DNA from: Paracoccaceae bacterium | GTDB taxonomy: Bacteria; Pseudomonadota; Alphaproteobacteria; Rhodobacterales; Rhodobacteraceae | DNA length: 29,668 nucleotides | Direction: 5' to 3' | NCBI GenBank assembly: GCA_021648225.1 | Contig: JAKITE010000022.1 | Coordinates: 1 to 29,668, forward strand | In this document: piece by piece, positions 14,983-23,726 of the stretch | How positions within the stretch are numbered: position 1 is the stretch's first letter | Layout: the number at the start of each line of letters is the position of its first letter | Notes under the pieces: model-generated | What the model was told of the DNA's origin: nothing | Databases searched by the model: none | Seen by the model: only the letters and a program-made list of their open reading frames with translations | Program-made: the position numbers and the translations under genes

Positions 14983-15822
14983 TTAAACCATTGCTGATCG
15001 TACCCACCAGCCCGGGTTGCTTGTGTTAATTTTTTCGGCTGCATTTTGCGCCTGTTGCAGGGTTTCGAACAGGCCAAAACAGGTTGCGCCAGAGCCTGAC
15101 ATTCGGGCCATCCTGCAATCCGTATTTCGCTGTAAAGCCTTTATAACATGGGATATTTCCGGTTCAATTTGCATTGCAGCACTTTGCAAATCATTGCGCT
15201 GCGCCTTTAAGTAATCACACAACCGCTCAAAACCAGCAATGCTTTTTGGCGCAGCCATCGGAGCATTCATCTTTTCAGCCAATCCCGAAAAAACCTGTTT
15301 TGTTGCAATAGCAACCCCGGGGTTTACCAACAGAATTGCAAAATCCGGCAGGTCTGGAACCGGCGCCAAAACTTCGCCAATACCTTGCATATGTTGGGCC
15401 TTGGCAAGCATGCAAACCGGCACATCCGCACCCAAAGCCAAGATTTTGCCCGCATTTGGCAAGGCAACCTCCCAATGAGCAGCCAACAGGTGCAAGGTTG
15501 TGGCTGCGTCGCTGGAACCCCCGCCAATACCGCTGGCCACCGGCAGGTTTTTGGTTAACTTGATCGCCGCGCCGCGCGTATTTTCAAAGGTTTTTGCTGC
15601 ATCAATCACAATGTTATCCGAACCGGAAAGCCCGCTTGCAAACGGCCCGTCGATTTGCAGGCTTAGCCTGTCAGCAGGGGTGACCGAAATAACGTCTCCG
15701 ACATTCGGAAACACCACCAGACTATCCAGCAGGTGATAACCATCAGCGGTTTTTCCGGTCACATGTAAACAAAGGTTAACCTTGGCGCGGGCCAGCATTT
15801 GGGTGCTAGTCGGCGGGTGCAT
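14983..15822 (-). CDS. ispE: 4-diphosphocytidyl-2-C-methyl-D-erythritol kinase
   Basis: IspE phosphorylates CDP-methylerythritol in the non-mevalonate (MEP) route to isoprenoid precursors. The product is a GHMP kinase: N-terminal AKVNLCLHVTGKTADGYHLL with the substrate-binding Lys and His, the ATP loop PVASGIGGGSSDAA at about residues 94-107, and the C-terminal MSGSGATCFGLF motif. Two starts are possible. ATG 15822 (279 residues) has GGAGG nine bases upstream but overlaps the TPR gene by 17 bases; ATG 15798 (271 residues) has no ribosome binding site. The longer form is chosen. It lies opposite the polyprenyl synthase gene, so two isoprenoid genes converge here. Confidence 0.93.
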   Translation of the reverse strand: MHPPTSTQMLARAKVNLCLHVTGKTADGYHLLDSLVVFPNVGDVISVTPADRLSLQIDGPFASGLSGSDNIVIDAAKTFENTRGAAIKLTKNLPVASGIGGGSSDAATTLHLLAAHWEVALPNAGKILALGADVPVCMLAKAQHMQGIGEVLAPVPDLPDFAILLVNPGVAIATKQVFSGLAEKMNAPMAAPKSIAGFERLCDYLKAQRNDLQSAAMQIEPEISHVIKALQRNTDCRMARMSGSGATCFGLFETLQQAQNAAEKINTSNPGWWVRSAMV

Positions 15823-17485
15823 CTTTTTCGGCCTCCAGCACTGCATCCAGCCCATCAACCAGTTTCCAGCGGATGCGTTCTGCGTCGATGTCTTCGGGGT
15901 CAAAAGAAAGCGCGCGCCGCCATTGGAACCGGGCCTCGCGGTGGCGGCCAACCATCCACAGCACATCGCCCAGATGGTCATTGACAATCGGATCATCGGG
16001 CAGCAATGACACCGCGTTTTCCATCACCGGCACCGCTTCTTCGAACCGGCCCAGACGGTAATATATCCAGCCAAGTGAATCTGCGATAAAGCCGCTTTCG
16101 GGGCGGGCCAGAACCGCGGTTTCAATCATCGCCAAGGCCTCGTCCAGCTTTTCACCGCGTTCTACCAGCGAATATCCCAGATAGTTCAAAACATCCGGTT
16201 GGTCGGGGTTTAGCGCCAAAGCCTGACGGAAATTCCAGTCCGCACTTGGCCAGTCTTTTAGCCGCTCGGCTGCGATTGCGCGGGTATAATACAGACGCCA
16301 CGCGCCGGAAAAATCAGGGTCTGGCAATAGATCAATCGCTTTGGAATAGGCGTCAAACGCCCCTGAAAACCGGGATTCGCGGCGCAAAACATCGCCAAAG
16401 GCCCGCCATGCGGTCAGATCATCGGGCTGGCTGGCCACAAGGTTTTCAAGAACCGCAATCGCGGCATCCACCCGATTATCGCGCTGCAAGGCGCTGGCAT
16501 GGCCAATCGCGGCATTAACCACAAAAGCATCATCCGGCGGGATTTTAGCAAAGGCTTTGACCGCAAGGGAAAACTGGTTTTGATCGGTCAAAATCTCGGC
16601 AATCAATAACAGGGCTTCGGTGTTATCCGGTTGATTCATCTGCGCCAGCCGCGCAAAGAACAGCGCCAGCCGAGGCGAATTATCACCATTTAACGCATCA
16701 CCAAGCACCAGAAAGGCCTCGGAAACCGCATCGGCGGGTTGGGCTATCTGGGTAAATTCAACCGGATCTCCGTTGGCCAATGCGGCGCGCAATGCATCCG
16801 CCTCACGGTCTCGTGCTGCCCTGCCCTGCCCAATGGTCAGCAATTCAAACGCCGCATCCCGCTGGCCAAGCACCGCAAGGATTTCCGCATGGGCCAGAAT
16901 GCTGCCACGGTTGACATATGCACCTTCAACGCCAAATAATTCCGATGCTTGCTGGTAATCCCCTGCCAATGCAGCAGCTAAGGCATTGTGGTAATTGGCA
17001 AAAGAATCAATTGCGCTATTTTCGGATTTGGTTGAAAAATGGGTGCTGGCAGCGGCGTAATCCTGTTTTCCCACCAAAGCCCAGCCTTTGATTAAAATCT
17101 TGAGCAAAGGGTTAAGGGTGAATTGCTCATCCGCCAAAAGCGCCAATACAAGGTCATATTCGCCGTTGGAAAAGGCATCTGCCAGCAAAACCGTCTGGGA
17201 ATATTCGTCGGTAAACCCCGCATCAACCATTTTTTGGGCAACCTCGACACCATCGTCAAAATGACCGGCAGCAATCGAGGCCACCATCGCGCCTTGCATG
17301 ATAAACCCGTTATCGGGGTCGTTTTCCATGGCGCGGCGGTAATAATGCGCGGCCTGTTCGTAATCATTGGCAATATTGGCGGATGTGGCCGCCAGATAAG
17401 ACCCCGACAGCCCTTGGCTGGCCAGCGGCCCCGCAAGCGTTACCCCAAGAATCAGGCTGGTAAAAAACTGTTTTATCAAATTCAT
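15806..17485 (-). CDS. Exported tetratricopeptide-repeat protein
   Basis: The 559-residue product starts with a signal peptide (MNLIKQFF, then a hydrophobic stretch to about LASQ at residue 24), so it is likely periplasmic or membrane-attached. The rest is helical with repeated TPR pattern: YEQAAHYYRRAMENDPDN near residue 42, several repeats in the middle, and clear tandem repeats from about residue 330 to 540, including WNFRQALALNPDQPDVLNYLGY and FEEAVPVMENAVSLLPDD. TPRs mediate protein binding; no enzyme domain is seen and the partner is unknown. Its end overlaps the chosen ispE start, so ispE is probably co-transcribed and coupled. ETF-QO ends 79 bases upstream on the same strand. Confidence 0.88.
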   Translation of the reverse strand: MNLIKQFFTSLILGVTLAGPLASQGLSGSYLAATSANIANDYEQAAHYYRRAMENDPDNGFIMQGAMVASIAAGHFDDGVEVAQKMVDAGFTDEYSQTVLLADAFSNGEYDLVLALLADEQFTLNPLLKILIKGWALVGKQDYAAASTHFSTKSENSAIDSFANYHNALAAALAGDYQQASELFGVEGAYVNRGSILAHAEILAVLGQRDAAFELLTIGQGRAARDREADALRAALANGDPVEFTQIAQPADAVSEAFLVLGDALNGDNSPRLALFFARLAQMNQPDNTEALLLIAEILTDQNQFSLAVKAFAKIPPDDAFVVNAAIGHASALQRDNRVDAAIAVLENLVASQPDDLTAWRAFGDVLRRESRFSGAFDAYSKAIDLLPDPDFSGAWRLYYTRAIAAERLKDWPSADWNFRQALALNPDQPDVLNYLGYSLVERGEKLDEALAMIETAVLARPESGFIADSLGWIYYRLGRFEEAVPVMENAVSLLPDDPIVNDHLGDVLWMVGRHREARFQWRRALSFDPEDIDAERIRWKLVDGLDAVLEAEKDAPAD

Positions 17486-17564
17486 GCTCCGGCAAATGTT
17501 GTCCAGAGGCTAATCGCCCAGCCAGCCCGATGCAATCGGAACTGCCAATCCGGTAACGTAACAG

Positions 17565-19220
17565 TTACATATTGGGATAATTCGGGCCTTCGCCGCCTTG
17601 TGGGGTTACCCATGTTATGTTTTGGCTCGGGTCTTTGATGTCACAGGTTTTGCAATGCACGCAATTTTGGGCATTGATCTGAAAGCGCGGGTTTGAGCCG
17701 TCATCATCGCGCAAAATTTCATATACGCCCGCCGGGCAATATCGCTGTGCCGGTTCGCCGTATAGCGGCAGGTTCACGTTTATGGGCACCGACGGATCCG
17801 CCAGAACCAGATGGCAGGGCTGTTCTTCGGCATGGTTTGTTGCGGAAAAGCTGACATTGGTTAACCGGTCAAAGCTTAGCTTTCCGTCAGGGCGGGGGTA
17901 TTCGATTACCGGATAATCCTCGGCCTTGCCGGTGCAGGCCGCATCACTTTTGCCGTGTTTCAAGGTGCCAAGGATGTTGAAGCCAAAAATATTGGCGATC
18001 CACATATCAAAGCCGCCCAGCGTCAAGCCACCCAGCGGGCCAAATTTGCTGCTTAGGGGGGCGACATTTTTTACCCGCTTCAGGTCTTTGCCAATCGGGC
18101 CGGACCGCAGCGCCGCGTTATAATCATCCAGCGCATCACCAAAACGCCCCGCCGCAATGGCCGCCGCCGCTGCATCGGCTGCTGCAATGCCCGAAAGCAT
18201 AGCGTTATGATTGCCTTTGATACGCGGCAAATTAACCAAACCGGCCGAGCAGCCCAGCAATGCGCCGCCTGGAAAAGCCGATTTCGGAATGGATTGAAAC
18301 CCGCCTTTGGTCACTGCGCGCGCGCCATAAGATACCCGCTTGCCGCCTTTTAAGATTTCGGAAATCATCGGGTGATGTTTCCAGCGCTGAAATTCGTTAT
18401 AGGGCGACATATGCGGGTTTTTGTAATTCAGATCAACGATATAACCCACATAAACCTGATTGTTTTCAAGGTGATACATAAACGAACCACCGCCCTGTTT
18501 CCAGCCAAGCGGCCAGCCCATGGTATGGGTGACCTCGCCCTCGTTATGGTTTTCGGGCAGCACATCCCAGATTTCCTTGATGCCAAGACCGAATTTGGGC
18601 ACATCGCAATCGGCATCCAGATTATATTTGGCAATCACCTGTTTGGATAGCGACCCGCGCACGCCCTCGGACAAAAAGATATATTTGCCATACAGCACCA
18701 TGCCCGGTTCATACCCGTCAGCTTTGGTGCCATCGGGCTGGATGCCGAATTCACCGGCAACCACGCCGCGTAATTCATTATTTTCGCCATAAACCAGTTC
18801 GGAACAAGCCATACCGGGGAAAATCTCTACCCCCAGCTCCTCGGCTTGCTCAGCCATCCAGCGGCAAACATTACCCATCGAAACAATGTAATTACCATGA
18901 TTATTCATCAAAGGCGGCATCAGGAAATTCGGAATGCGAATACCGCCGCCCTGACCCAGCATCAAAAACCTGTCCTTTTTGACCTTGGTTTTAATCGGCG
19001 CGCCACGCTTGGCCCAATCGGGGATCAGCTGATCCAGACCGCAGGTATCCAGCACCGCGCCAGAAAGGATATGCGCACCAACTTCGGAGCCTTTTTCAAG
19101 CACAACAACGTTTAATTCCGCATTGATTTGTTTAAGGCGGATTGCAGCAGAAAGCCCCGCAGGCCCCGCGCCGACGATGACAACATCATATTCCATTGAT
19201 TCACGTTCAATCTCGGCCAT
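17565..19220 (-). CDS. Electron transfer flavoprotein:ubiquinone oxidoreductase
   Basis: ETF-QO passes electrons from acyl-CoA and other dehydrogenases, through ETF, to ubiquinone in the inner membrane. The 551-residue product has an N-terminal FAD motif GAGPAG (residues 17-22), the LSGAVLD segment, and a C-terminal 4Fe-4S domain with Cys495, Cys520, Cys523 and Cys526 (NCVHCKTCDIKDPSQNI). Length is the family norm. ATG 19220 is chosen because GGGGA lies six bases upstream; an ATG four codons earlier has none. The leader directly upstream carries nested palindromes. etfA and etfB are not in the window. The start of the adjacent permease gene is on the same strand, 99 bases of spacer away from its stop. 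Confidence 0.96.
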   Translation of the reverse strand: MAEIERESMEYDVVIVGAGPAGLSAAIRLKQINAELNVVVLEKGSEVGAHILSGAVLDTCGLDQLIPDWAKRGAPIKTKVKKDRFLMLGQGGGIRIPNFLMPPLMNNHGNYIVSMGNVCRWMAEQAEELGVEIFPGMACSELVYGENNELRGVVAGEFGIQPDGTKADGYEPGMVLYGKYIFLSEGVRGSLSKQVIAKYNLDADCDVPKFGLGIKEIWDVLPENHNEGEVTHTMGWPLGWKQGGGSFMYHLENNQVYVGYIVDLNYKNPHMSPYNEFQRWKHHPMISEILKGGKRVSYGARAVTKGGFQSIPKSAFPGGALLGCSAGLVNLPRIKGNHNAMLSGIAAADAAAAAIAAGRFGDALDDYNAALRSGPIGKDLKRVKNVAPLSSKFGPLGGLTLGGFDMWIANIFGFNILGTLKHGKSDAACTGKAEDYPVIEYPRPDGKLSFDRLTNVSFSATNHAEEQPCHLVLADPSVPINVNLPLYGEPAQRYCPAGVYEILRDDDGSNPRFQINAQNCVHCKTCDIKDPSQNITWVTPQGGEGPNYPNM

Positions 19221-19230
19221 ATTTTTCCCC

Positions 19231-19256
19231 AATATTGCGTTGCAATATTTATTGCA
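19231..19256. promoter_or_regulatory. Nested palindromes upstream of the ETF-QO gene
   Basis: AATATTGC-GTT-GCAATATT (19231-19249) and TGCAATA-TT-TATTGCA (19241-19256) are both perfect and share the middle half-site, giving three alternating copies of a TTGCAATA-like half-site within 26 bases. They start 11 bases before the ETF-QO start codon. The layout is that of an operator for a dimeric repressor; the regulator is unknown. Confidence 0.6.
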
Positions 19257-19319
19257 GGCCGTAAGCGCGGCGTCAATCGCAACAGGGCGTCAAATCTGGC
19301 TTTGGGACAGAAGCGCTGT

Positions 19320-20699
19320 CTATTTATCCATATCCATGCCGTCATGGGTTTTTGTGTCTCCGCCCATGCTCATGCCACCCTCGTCCATTTCCATATGCAT
19401 CACCCCGTCTGCATCGGTATGGGTGAACATAAACAGACGTTGGGCCAGCAAGATAAACAAAAAACCAGCCAAAGACACGATTAGAACCAATGGGTCGCTT
19501 TGGTATTTCATCAGGATAAACGCCCCGAGAATGACCACATCCAACCCGATCGCGATCAGTGGAATAATCGGGTTTGCACCGATTTCCTCGCGTAAATAAC
19601 GAAACAGCCCCCAATGGATGGCGATATCCATAACCAGATAAAATATCGCGCCAATCGAGGCGATCCGGGTCAGATCAAACAAGATGGTCAGGGTGATGGC
19701 CAGTGCCACCGTGAATACCAGCGCCGGATTGCTCATGCCGCGATAAAGCCGGGGAAGTTGTTTCATGCTGCTTAGCATGGCCAGCATACGCGAGGCGGAA
19801 AACACACTGGCGATTAGCCCCGAAACCGTAGCAACAATGGCAAGCACCACGGTCAGCACCAGCCCCCAATCCCCAAAAACCGGGCGGGCGGCAGCGGCAA
19901 ACGCATAGTTTTTGGCGGCGATTATTTCCGGAACGCTAAGCGCACTGGCCACCGAAAGCGCCAAAAGCGTGTAGATAACGGTGCAAATAATGATCGACAG
20001 GATGATCGAGCGGCCAAGATTGCGATGCGGGTCAATAATATCATCGCCCTGATTGGTGATGGTGGTAAAACCCTTAAAGGCCAGAATGGACAGGGCCAAT
20101 GCGGCAACAAAGTTAAAAGCCCCGCCAGCAGCCACGCCGGGTGCCGGGCTTAGCCAGCTATCCGTGCTTGGAAAGCCCGCAAAAGCCAAGCCGGCCAGTG
20201 CCAATATCGCGATTCCGGCAATTTTGATCACCGCAGTAAAATTGGCGGTGCGCTCAATGGTTTTGTTACCGGAAATATTGATCAGATAGGCAGTGATGAT
20301 CAGCCCCACCCCCAGCACCGGCACCCAAATTGCGGTATTTTCGACCTTAAACAGTCGCAGCGTATATGCGCCAAATGTCCGTGCAACCAGGCTTTCGGCG
20401 ATCACCATTGACACATACATCAACAGTGCAAATGTGCCCGTCACCGTGCCTGGCCCATAGGCTTTGCGCAAAAACATGGCGACGCCGCCAGCAGAGGGAT
20501 AGGCATTGGAAAACTTGACGTAAGAATAAGCGCTAAACGCCACTACAACCGCCCCGACCAAAAAGGCCAGCGGAAACAGCCCGCCTACTAGCTCGGCTAT
20601 TTGCCCCATCAGCACAAATATACCGGCCCCGATCATCACGCCCGTGCCAAGGGATACTGACCCGATCAATGATAGTTTTTTACTTGAACCGTTTTTCAT
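19320..20699 (-). CDS. APC-family amino acid permease with Met/His/Asp-rich tail
   Basis: The 459-residue product is a polytopic membrane protein with about 12 hydrophobic segments. The start SLGTGVMIGAGIFVLMG is the first-helix signature of the amino acid-polyamine-organocation (APC) superfamily, where the GxGIF loop binds the amino group of the substrate. Later parts (NQGDDIIDPHRNLGRSII, SRMLAMLSSMKQLP) also fit. The substrate cannot be read. After the last helix comes a 34-residue tail (426-459) with seven Met, three His, seven Asp and two Glu, unusual for the family and reminiscent of metal-binding segments. AAGGA lies six bases before ATG 20699; an ATG five codons upstream is less well placed. 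It may be co-transcribed with ETF-QO, but that gene has its own candidate operator. Confidence 0.9.
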   Translation of the reverse strand: MKNGSSKKLSLIGSVSLGTGVMIGAGIFVLMGQIAELVGGLFPLAFLVGAVVVAFSAYSYVKFSNAYPSAGGVAMFLRKAYGPGTVTGTFALLMYVSMVIAESLVARTFGAYTLRLFKVENTAIWVPVLGVGLIITAYLINISGNKTIERTANFTAVIKIAGIAILALAGLAFAGFPSTDSWLSPAPGVAAGGAFNFVAALALSILAFKGFTTITNQGDDIIDPHRNLGRSIILSIIICTVIYTLLALSVASALSVPEIIAAKNYAFAAAARPVFGDWGLVLTVVLAIVATVSGLIASVFSASRMLAMLSSMKQLPRLYRGMSNPALVFTVALAITLTILFDLTRIASIGAIFYLVMDIAIHWGLFRYLREEIGANPIIPLIAIGLDVVILGAFILMKYQSDPLVLIVSLAGFLFILLAQRLFMFTHTDADGVMHMEMDEGGMSMGGDTKTHDGMDMDK

Positions 20700-20926
20700 T
20701 GCAAATCCTTGCATTATAAAACTGTCTGAAAATCATTGCAGCCATGGCTCGCAAGGTCAACAAACCTTACACAAATGGCGGGTATTTCTTTGCGTCATGC
20801 CAAAATTCGGCAGGTTCGAGCCGTTTACAGCAACAATCCCTTGCCGAATGCCGTTTGGCAAAATAGGGTAAAGGCTGAAAATGCGCCCCCGAACAAACGG
20901 TTGGGCCGAGGTTAAGGAGTAGTTCG

Positions 20927-21397
20927 TTGGAAAAATTTCCGCTAACGGCAGGCGGTTATGCCAAGCTGGATTCTGAATTGAAGGTTTTAAAAACCGAACG
21001 GCGCCCTGCTGTTATTCGTGCCATTGCCGAGGCCCGCGCCCATGGTGACCTGTCGGAAAACGCCGAATACCACGCAGCCCGCGAAGAACAAAGCCATATC
21101 GAAGGCCGTGTCAAAGAACTGGAATCGGTACTTAGCCTTGCGGATGTCATTGATGTTGCAGCGCTTTCCGGCACCATCAAATTTGGCGCAACCGTTGATT
21201 TGGCGGATGAGGACACAGACGAGGAAAAAACCTTTCAAATCGTTGGCCAGCACGAGGCCGATATTGAAAAAGGCCTGTTAAACATGCAATCGCCATTGGC
21301 GCGGTCTTTGATTGGTAAAGAAGAAGGCGATAGTGTCGAGGTTCGCACCCCGGGCGGTGTGCGGTCATATGAAATACTTGCAGTGAAATTCATCTAG
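20927..21397 (+). CDS. greA: Transcription elongation factor GreA
   Basis: GreA enters the RNA polymerase secondary channel and stimulates cleavage of backtracked transcripts. The 156-residue product has the N-terminal coiled coil (KLDSELKVLKTERRPAVIRAI), the tip with the acidic pair in GDLSENAEYHAAREEQ, and the C-terminal FKBP-like domain ending GVRSYEILAVKFI. Length is normal. The start is TTG at 20927, backed by AAGGAG eight bases upstream and by the family-typical MEKFPLTAGG. The 227-base gap to the divergent permease holds an imperfect TTGCC-N11-GGCAA repeat (about 20842-20862) but no signal I can name with confidence. The next gene follows after eight bases. Confidence 0.97.
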   Translation: MEKFPLTAGGYAKLDSELKVLKTERRPAVIRAIAEARAHGDLSENAEYHAAREEQSHIEGRVKELESVLSLADVIDVAALSGTIKFGATVDLADEDTDEEKTFQIVGQHEADIEKGLLNMQSPLARSLIGKEEGDSVEVRTPGGVRSYEILAVKFI

Positions 21398-21405
21398 GGG
21401 GATAT

Positions 21406-22440
21406 GTGCTGAACCGGTTGGGAAATACTCTGGGACCAAGCGCCATTGAAGGGCGCGAAACCCTGTTTGCCAGTGTTTTCTCAGCAGTGTGGCTGGTGGG
21501 GCTGGCGGCTTATGCCGCTGGTTTTTTCGGGTTGTTTGGCGGCATCGAAGAACCGCGCGGTGCGGTTTTTCTGGAAATTATATTGTTTATTCTGGGGGCG
21601 ATTGTGCCCATTGCCCTGATTTGGACAGGGGTTATGTTGCTGCGCCGTACTGCCGAGGTGCAGCGTGATGCGCGTGATCTGACCATTGCTTTGCGAAAAT
21701 TCCAGACCGACCCGATGAACAACCGCAACGCAAGGGTCAAACCTGCCGGTTCGAGCGGCGACATGGCGGAAACCCGTGCCAAGCTTGAAACCTTGCAACA
21801 GCAAATGGCGCAGGTGGAAACCGCTTTGGTGGCACTGTTGCAGGCGCAAGTGGCCATTACCGAAATTCAGCCTGTTAATGATGGCCCCGCCGGACCGGTT
21901 CACGAAACGCCGCAAAACCCTGATCAGGGGGATTTGGCGCTTGGCGCAAAGGAAGTTACAGCCCACCCCACCCCTGAATGGGACGAGCTGATCCATGCTT
22001 TGAATTTTCCGACCGACGAAAAAGACAAAGACGGGTTTCGGGCCTTGCGGATTGCCATGCGGCATCGCAACACCTCGCAATGCATTCGTGCAGCCGAAGA
22101 CATCATGAACCTGATGGCGCAAGACGGGATTTACACCGATGATTTAACCCCGGAAATTGCCCCCGCCGCCCTTTGGCGCAAATTTTCCGAGGGCGCGCGT
22201 GGCGAAGAAGTCGCCGCCATTGGCGGTATTCATGATGTTACCTCTATTGCCTTGATCCGTGGGCGGATGCGCTCTGACCAGATTTTCCGCGATGCTGCGC
22301 TGCATTTCCAGCGCCGGTTTGATATTGTTTTAAGCGAATTTTGCAGGCAAGGCACGGATGCCCATATCGAGGCATTGGCCAATACCCGCACCGCCCGCAC
22401 ATTCATGTTGCTGGGCCGGGTCAGTGGCATGTTTGGATAA
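21406..22440 (+). CDS. Membrane/coiled-coil protein of unknown function, downstream of greA
   Basis: The 344-residue product has two N-terminal membrane helices (about 23-45 and 54-79), a helical segment likely to form a coiled coil (about 85-150, with KLETLQQQMAQVETALVALLQ), a low-complexity linker, and a C-terminal helical domain (about 190-344) with recurring Ala and Arg and the segment RNTSQCIRAAEDIMNLMAQDG. I recognise no named domain; similar proteins seem to be conserved hypotheticals of Rhodobacterales. The start is GTG at 21406, with GGGGG a few bases upstream; an ATG two bases earlier is out of frame. It follows greA by eight bases and is surely co-transcribed. It converges on moeA across 23 bases. 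Confidence 0.83.
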   Translation: MLNRLGNTLGPSAIEGRETLFASVFSAVWLVGLAAYAAGFFGLFGGIEEPRGAVFLEIILFILGAIVPIALIWTGVMLLRRTAEVQRDARDLTIALRKFQTDPMNNRNARVKPAGSSGDMAETRAKLETLQQQMAQVETALVALLQAQVAITEIQPVNDGPAGPVHETPQNPDQGDLALGAKEVTAHPTPEWDELIHALNFPTDEKDKDGFRALRIAMRHRNTSQCIRAAEDIMNLMAQDGIYTDDLTPEIAPAALWRKFSEGARGEEVAAIGGIHDVTSIALIRGRMRSDQIFRDAALHFQRRFDIVLSEFCRQGTDAHIEALANTRTARTFMLLGRVSGMFG

Positions 22441-22463
22441 AAAAACGGCTGGCAGTTGGTAAA

Positions 22464-23714
22464 TTAAATTCCAAACCCTGAAAACGGGAAGTAACGCACA
22501 GGATCACCGGTTTTAAGCTGCATGGCCTGATCGGGCAGCTCTATCAACCCGTCAGCCCATGACAAACCCGAAATGCGGCCCGAACCCTCGGAGGCGAATT
22601 TTTCCACCTTGCCGTCAGCATTAATTCTGGCCCGCAGATATTCGCGGCGACCGGCTTTTTTAGATTGCTCAAACGCCGCCGGAAGCAGTATTGGCTGTGG
22701 CACTTGCCAGCCCGCACCTTGCATTTTCAGCAAGGTTGGCCGCGCAAAGATCAGCGTTGTGACAAAGGCCGCAACCGGATTGCCCGGCAGGCCAAAAACC
22801 GGCACCCCGTTCCAGATACCCAGCGCCAAAGGGCGGCCCGGTTTGAGGGCAATGCGCCACAGGTTAAGGGTGCCGGATTCAGCCAATACCGTTGAAAGAT
22901 AATCCTCATCCCCCGCTGATGCCCCGCCCGAGGTCAAAATTGCGTCACAAGATTTTGCCGCCTTGTCCAGCGCCGAAACAACCGCTTTGCGATCATCCTT
23001 TGCATGGCCCAGATCAACCGGTTCGAACCCCCAGTTTCGCAGCATTTCCAGCAACATAGGCCGGTTGGCATCATATATCTGGTGCGGTTCTGCTGCCTCG
23101 CCAAGCTGGCGGATTTCATCACCGGTAGAAAGCACCCCGACCCGTAATTTTTTATAGACCTGTATCGTTGGAATATTAAGCGCCGCCATCAGCGCGATTT
23201 CCGCAGCCCCGATTTTTGTTGCGGCTTTAACCGCTGGCTGGCCTTGCAAAACATCCTCGCCCGCGTCGCGGCAATTTGCACCGGATTTCAGGCCTTGACC
23301 AAAATGCACCATGCCGTCTTTTGCGCTGACATCTTCTTGCATCACAACCGTATCAACGCCCTCAGGCAATTTTGCACCGGTCAGAATACGAATGGCAAAT
23401 CCTGCCGGAACCCTGCCTTCAAACGGTTCACCGGCGGCGGAACGTCCATCGACCAGCGGCATTGCTTTTGTATGACCCCCAAAGGCAAAGCCATAGCCAT
23501 CCACAGCTGCATTTGCATAGGGCGGGTTGGACCGAGTGGCGATGGCATCGCGGGCCAATATGCGCCCGCCAGCGTTTACCGTTGGCACCGTTTCGACATC
23601 AACCACCACATCCACCGCGGCGCGCAAATGGGCCAGTGCATCGTCAACCGGGGTCCAGTTCACCCCTGCGGGCAAGGCAAAACAATCATCTTTTAACAGC
23701 GGAGCTTTGGTCAT
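22464..23714 (-). CDS. moeA: Molybdopterin molybdenumtransferase MoeA
   Basis: MoeA inserts molybdate into adenylylated molybdopterin to give active molybdenum cofactor. The 416-residue product has the MoeA domains in order: the SNPPYANAAVDGYGF motif near residues 62-76, TGAKLPEGVDTVVMQE at 112-127, the MPT-binding STGDE at 196-200 and TSGGASAGDEDY at 261-272 (family form TSGGVSVGxxDY), then PGNPVAAF and the C-terminal beta domain. Length is normal. The AMDGYA motif reads AVDGYG here, a mild variation. It follows mobA by 12 bases in the operon fdhD-mobA-moeA, which together serve Moco assembly and formate dehydrogenase maturation. Confidence 0.95.
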   Translation of the reverse strand: MTKAPLLKDDCFALPAGVNWTPVDDALAHLRAAVDVVVDVETVPTVNAGGRILARDAIATRSNPPYANAAVDGYGFAFGGHTKAMPLVDGRSAAGEPFEGRVPAGFAIRILTGAKLPEGVDTVVMQEDVSAKDGMVHFGQGLKSGANCRDAGEDVLQGQPAVKAATKIGAAEIALMAALNIPTIQVYKKLRVGVLSTGDEIRQLGEAAEPHQIYDANRPMLLEMLRNWGFEPVDLGHAKDDRKAVVSALDKAAKSCDAILTSGGASAGDEDYLSTVLAESGTLNLWRIALKPGRPLALGIWNGVPVFGLPGNPVAAFVTTLIFARPTLLKMQGAGWQVPQPILLPAAFEQSKKAGRREYLRARINADGKVEKFASEGSGRISGLSWADGLIELPDQAMQLKTGDPVRYFPFSGFGI

Positions 23715-23726
23715 TTTCAGCTTTCT

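Noticed and set aside
17553..17568. GTAAC-N6-GTTAC inverted repeat between ETF-QO and the TPR gene
   Set aside because: Arms are only five bases and overlap the ETF-QO stop codon; it is too weak to call an operator.
21481..22122. Minus-strand frame of 213 residues opposite the gene after greA
   Set aside because: The plus-strand gene has membrane helices, a start with a ribosome binding site and operon context; the reverse frame has His/Gln/Arg-rich, non-protein-like composition.
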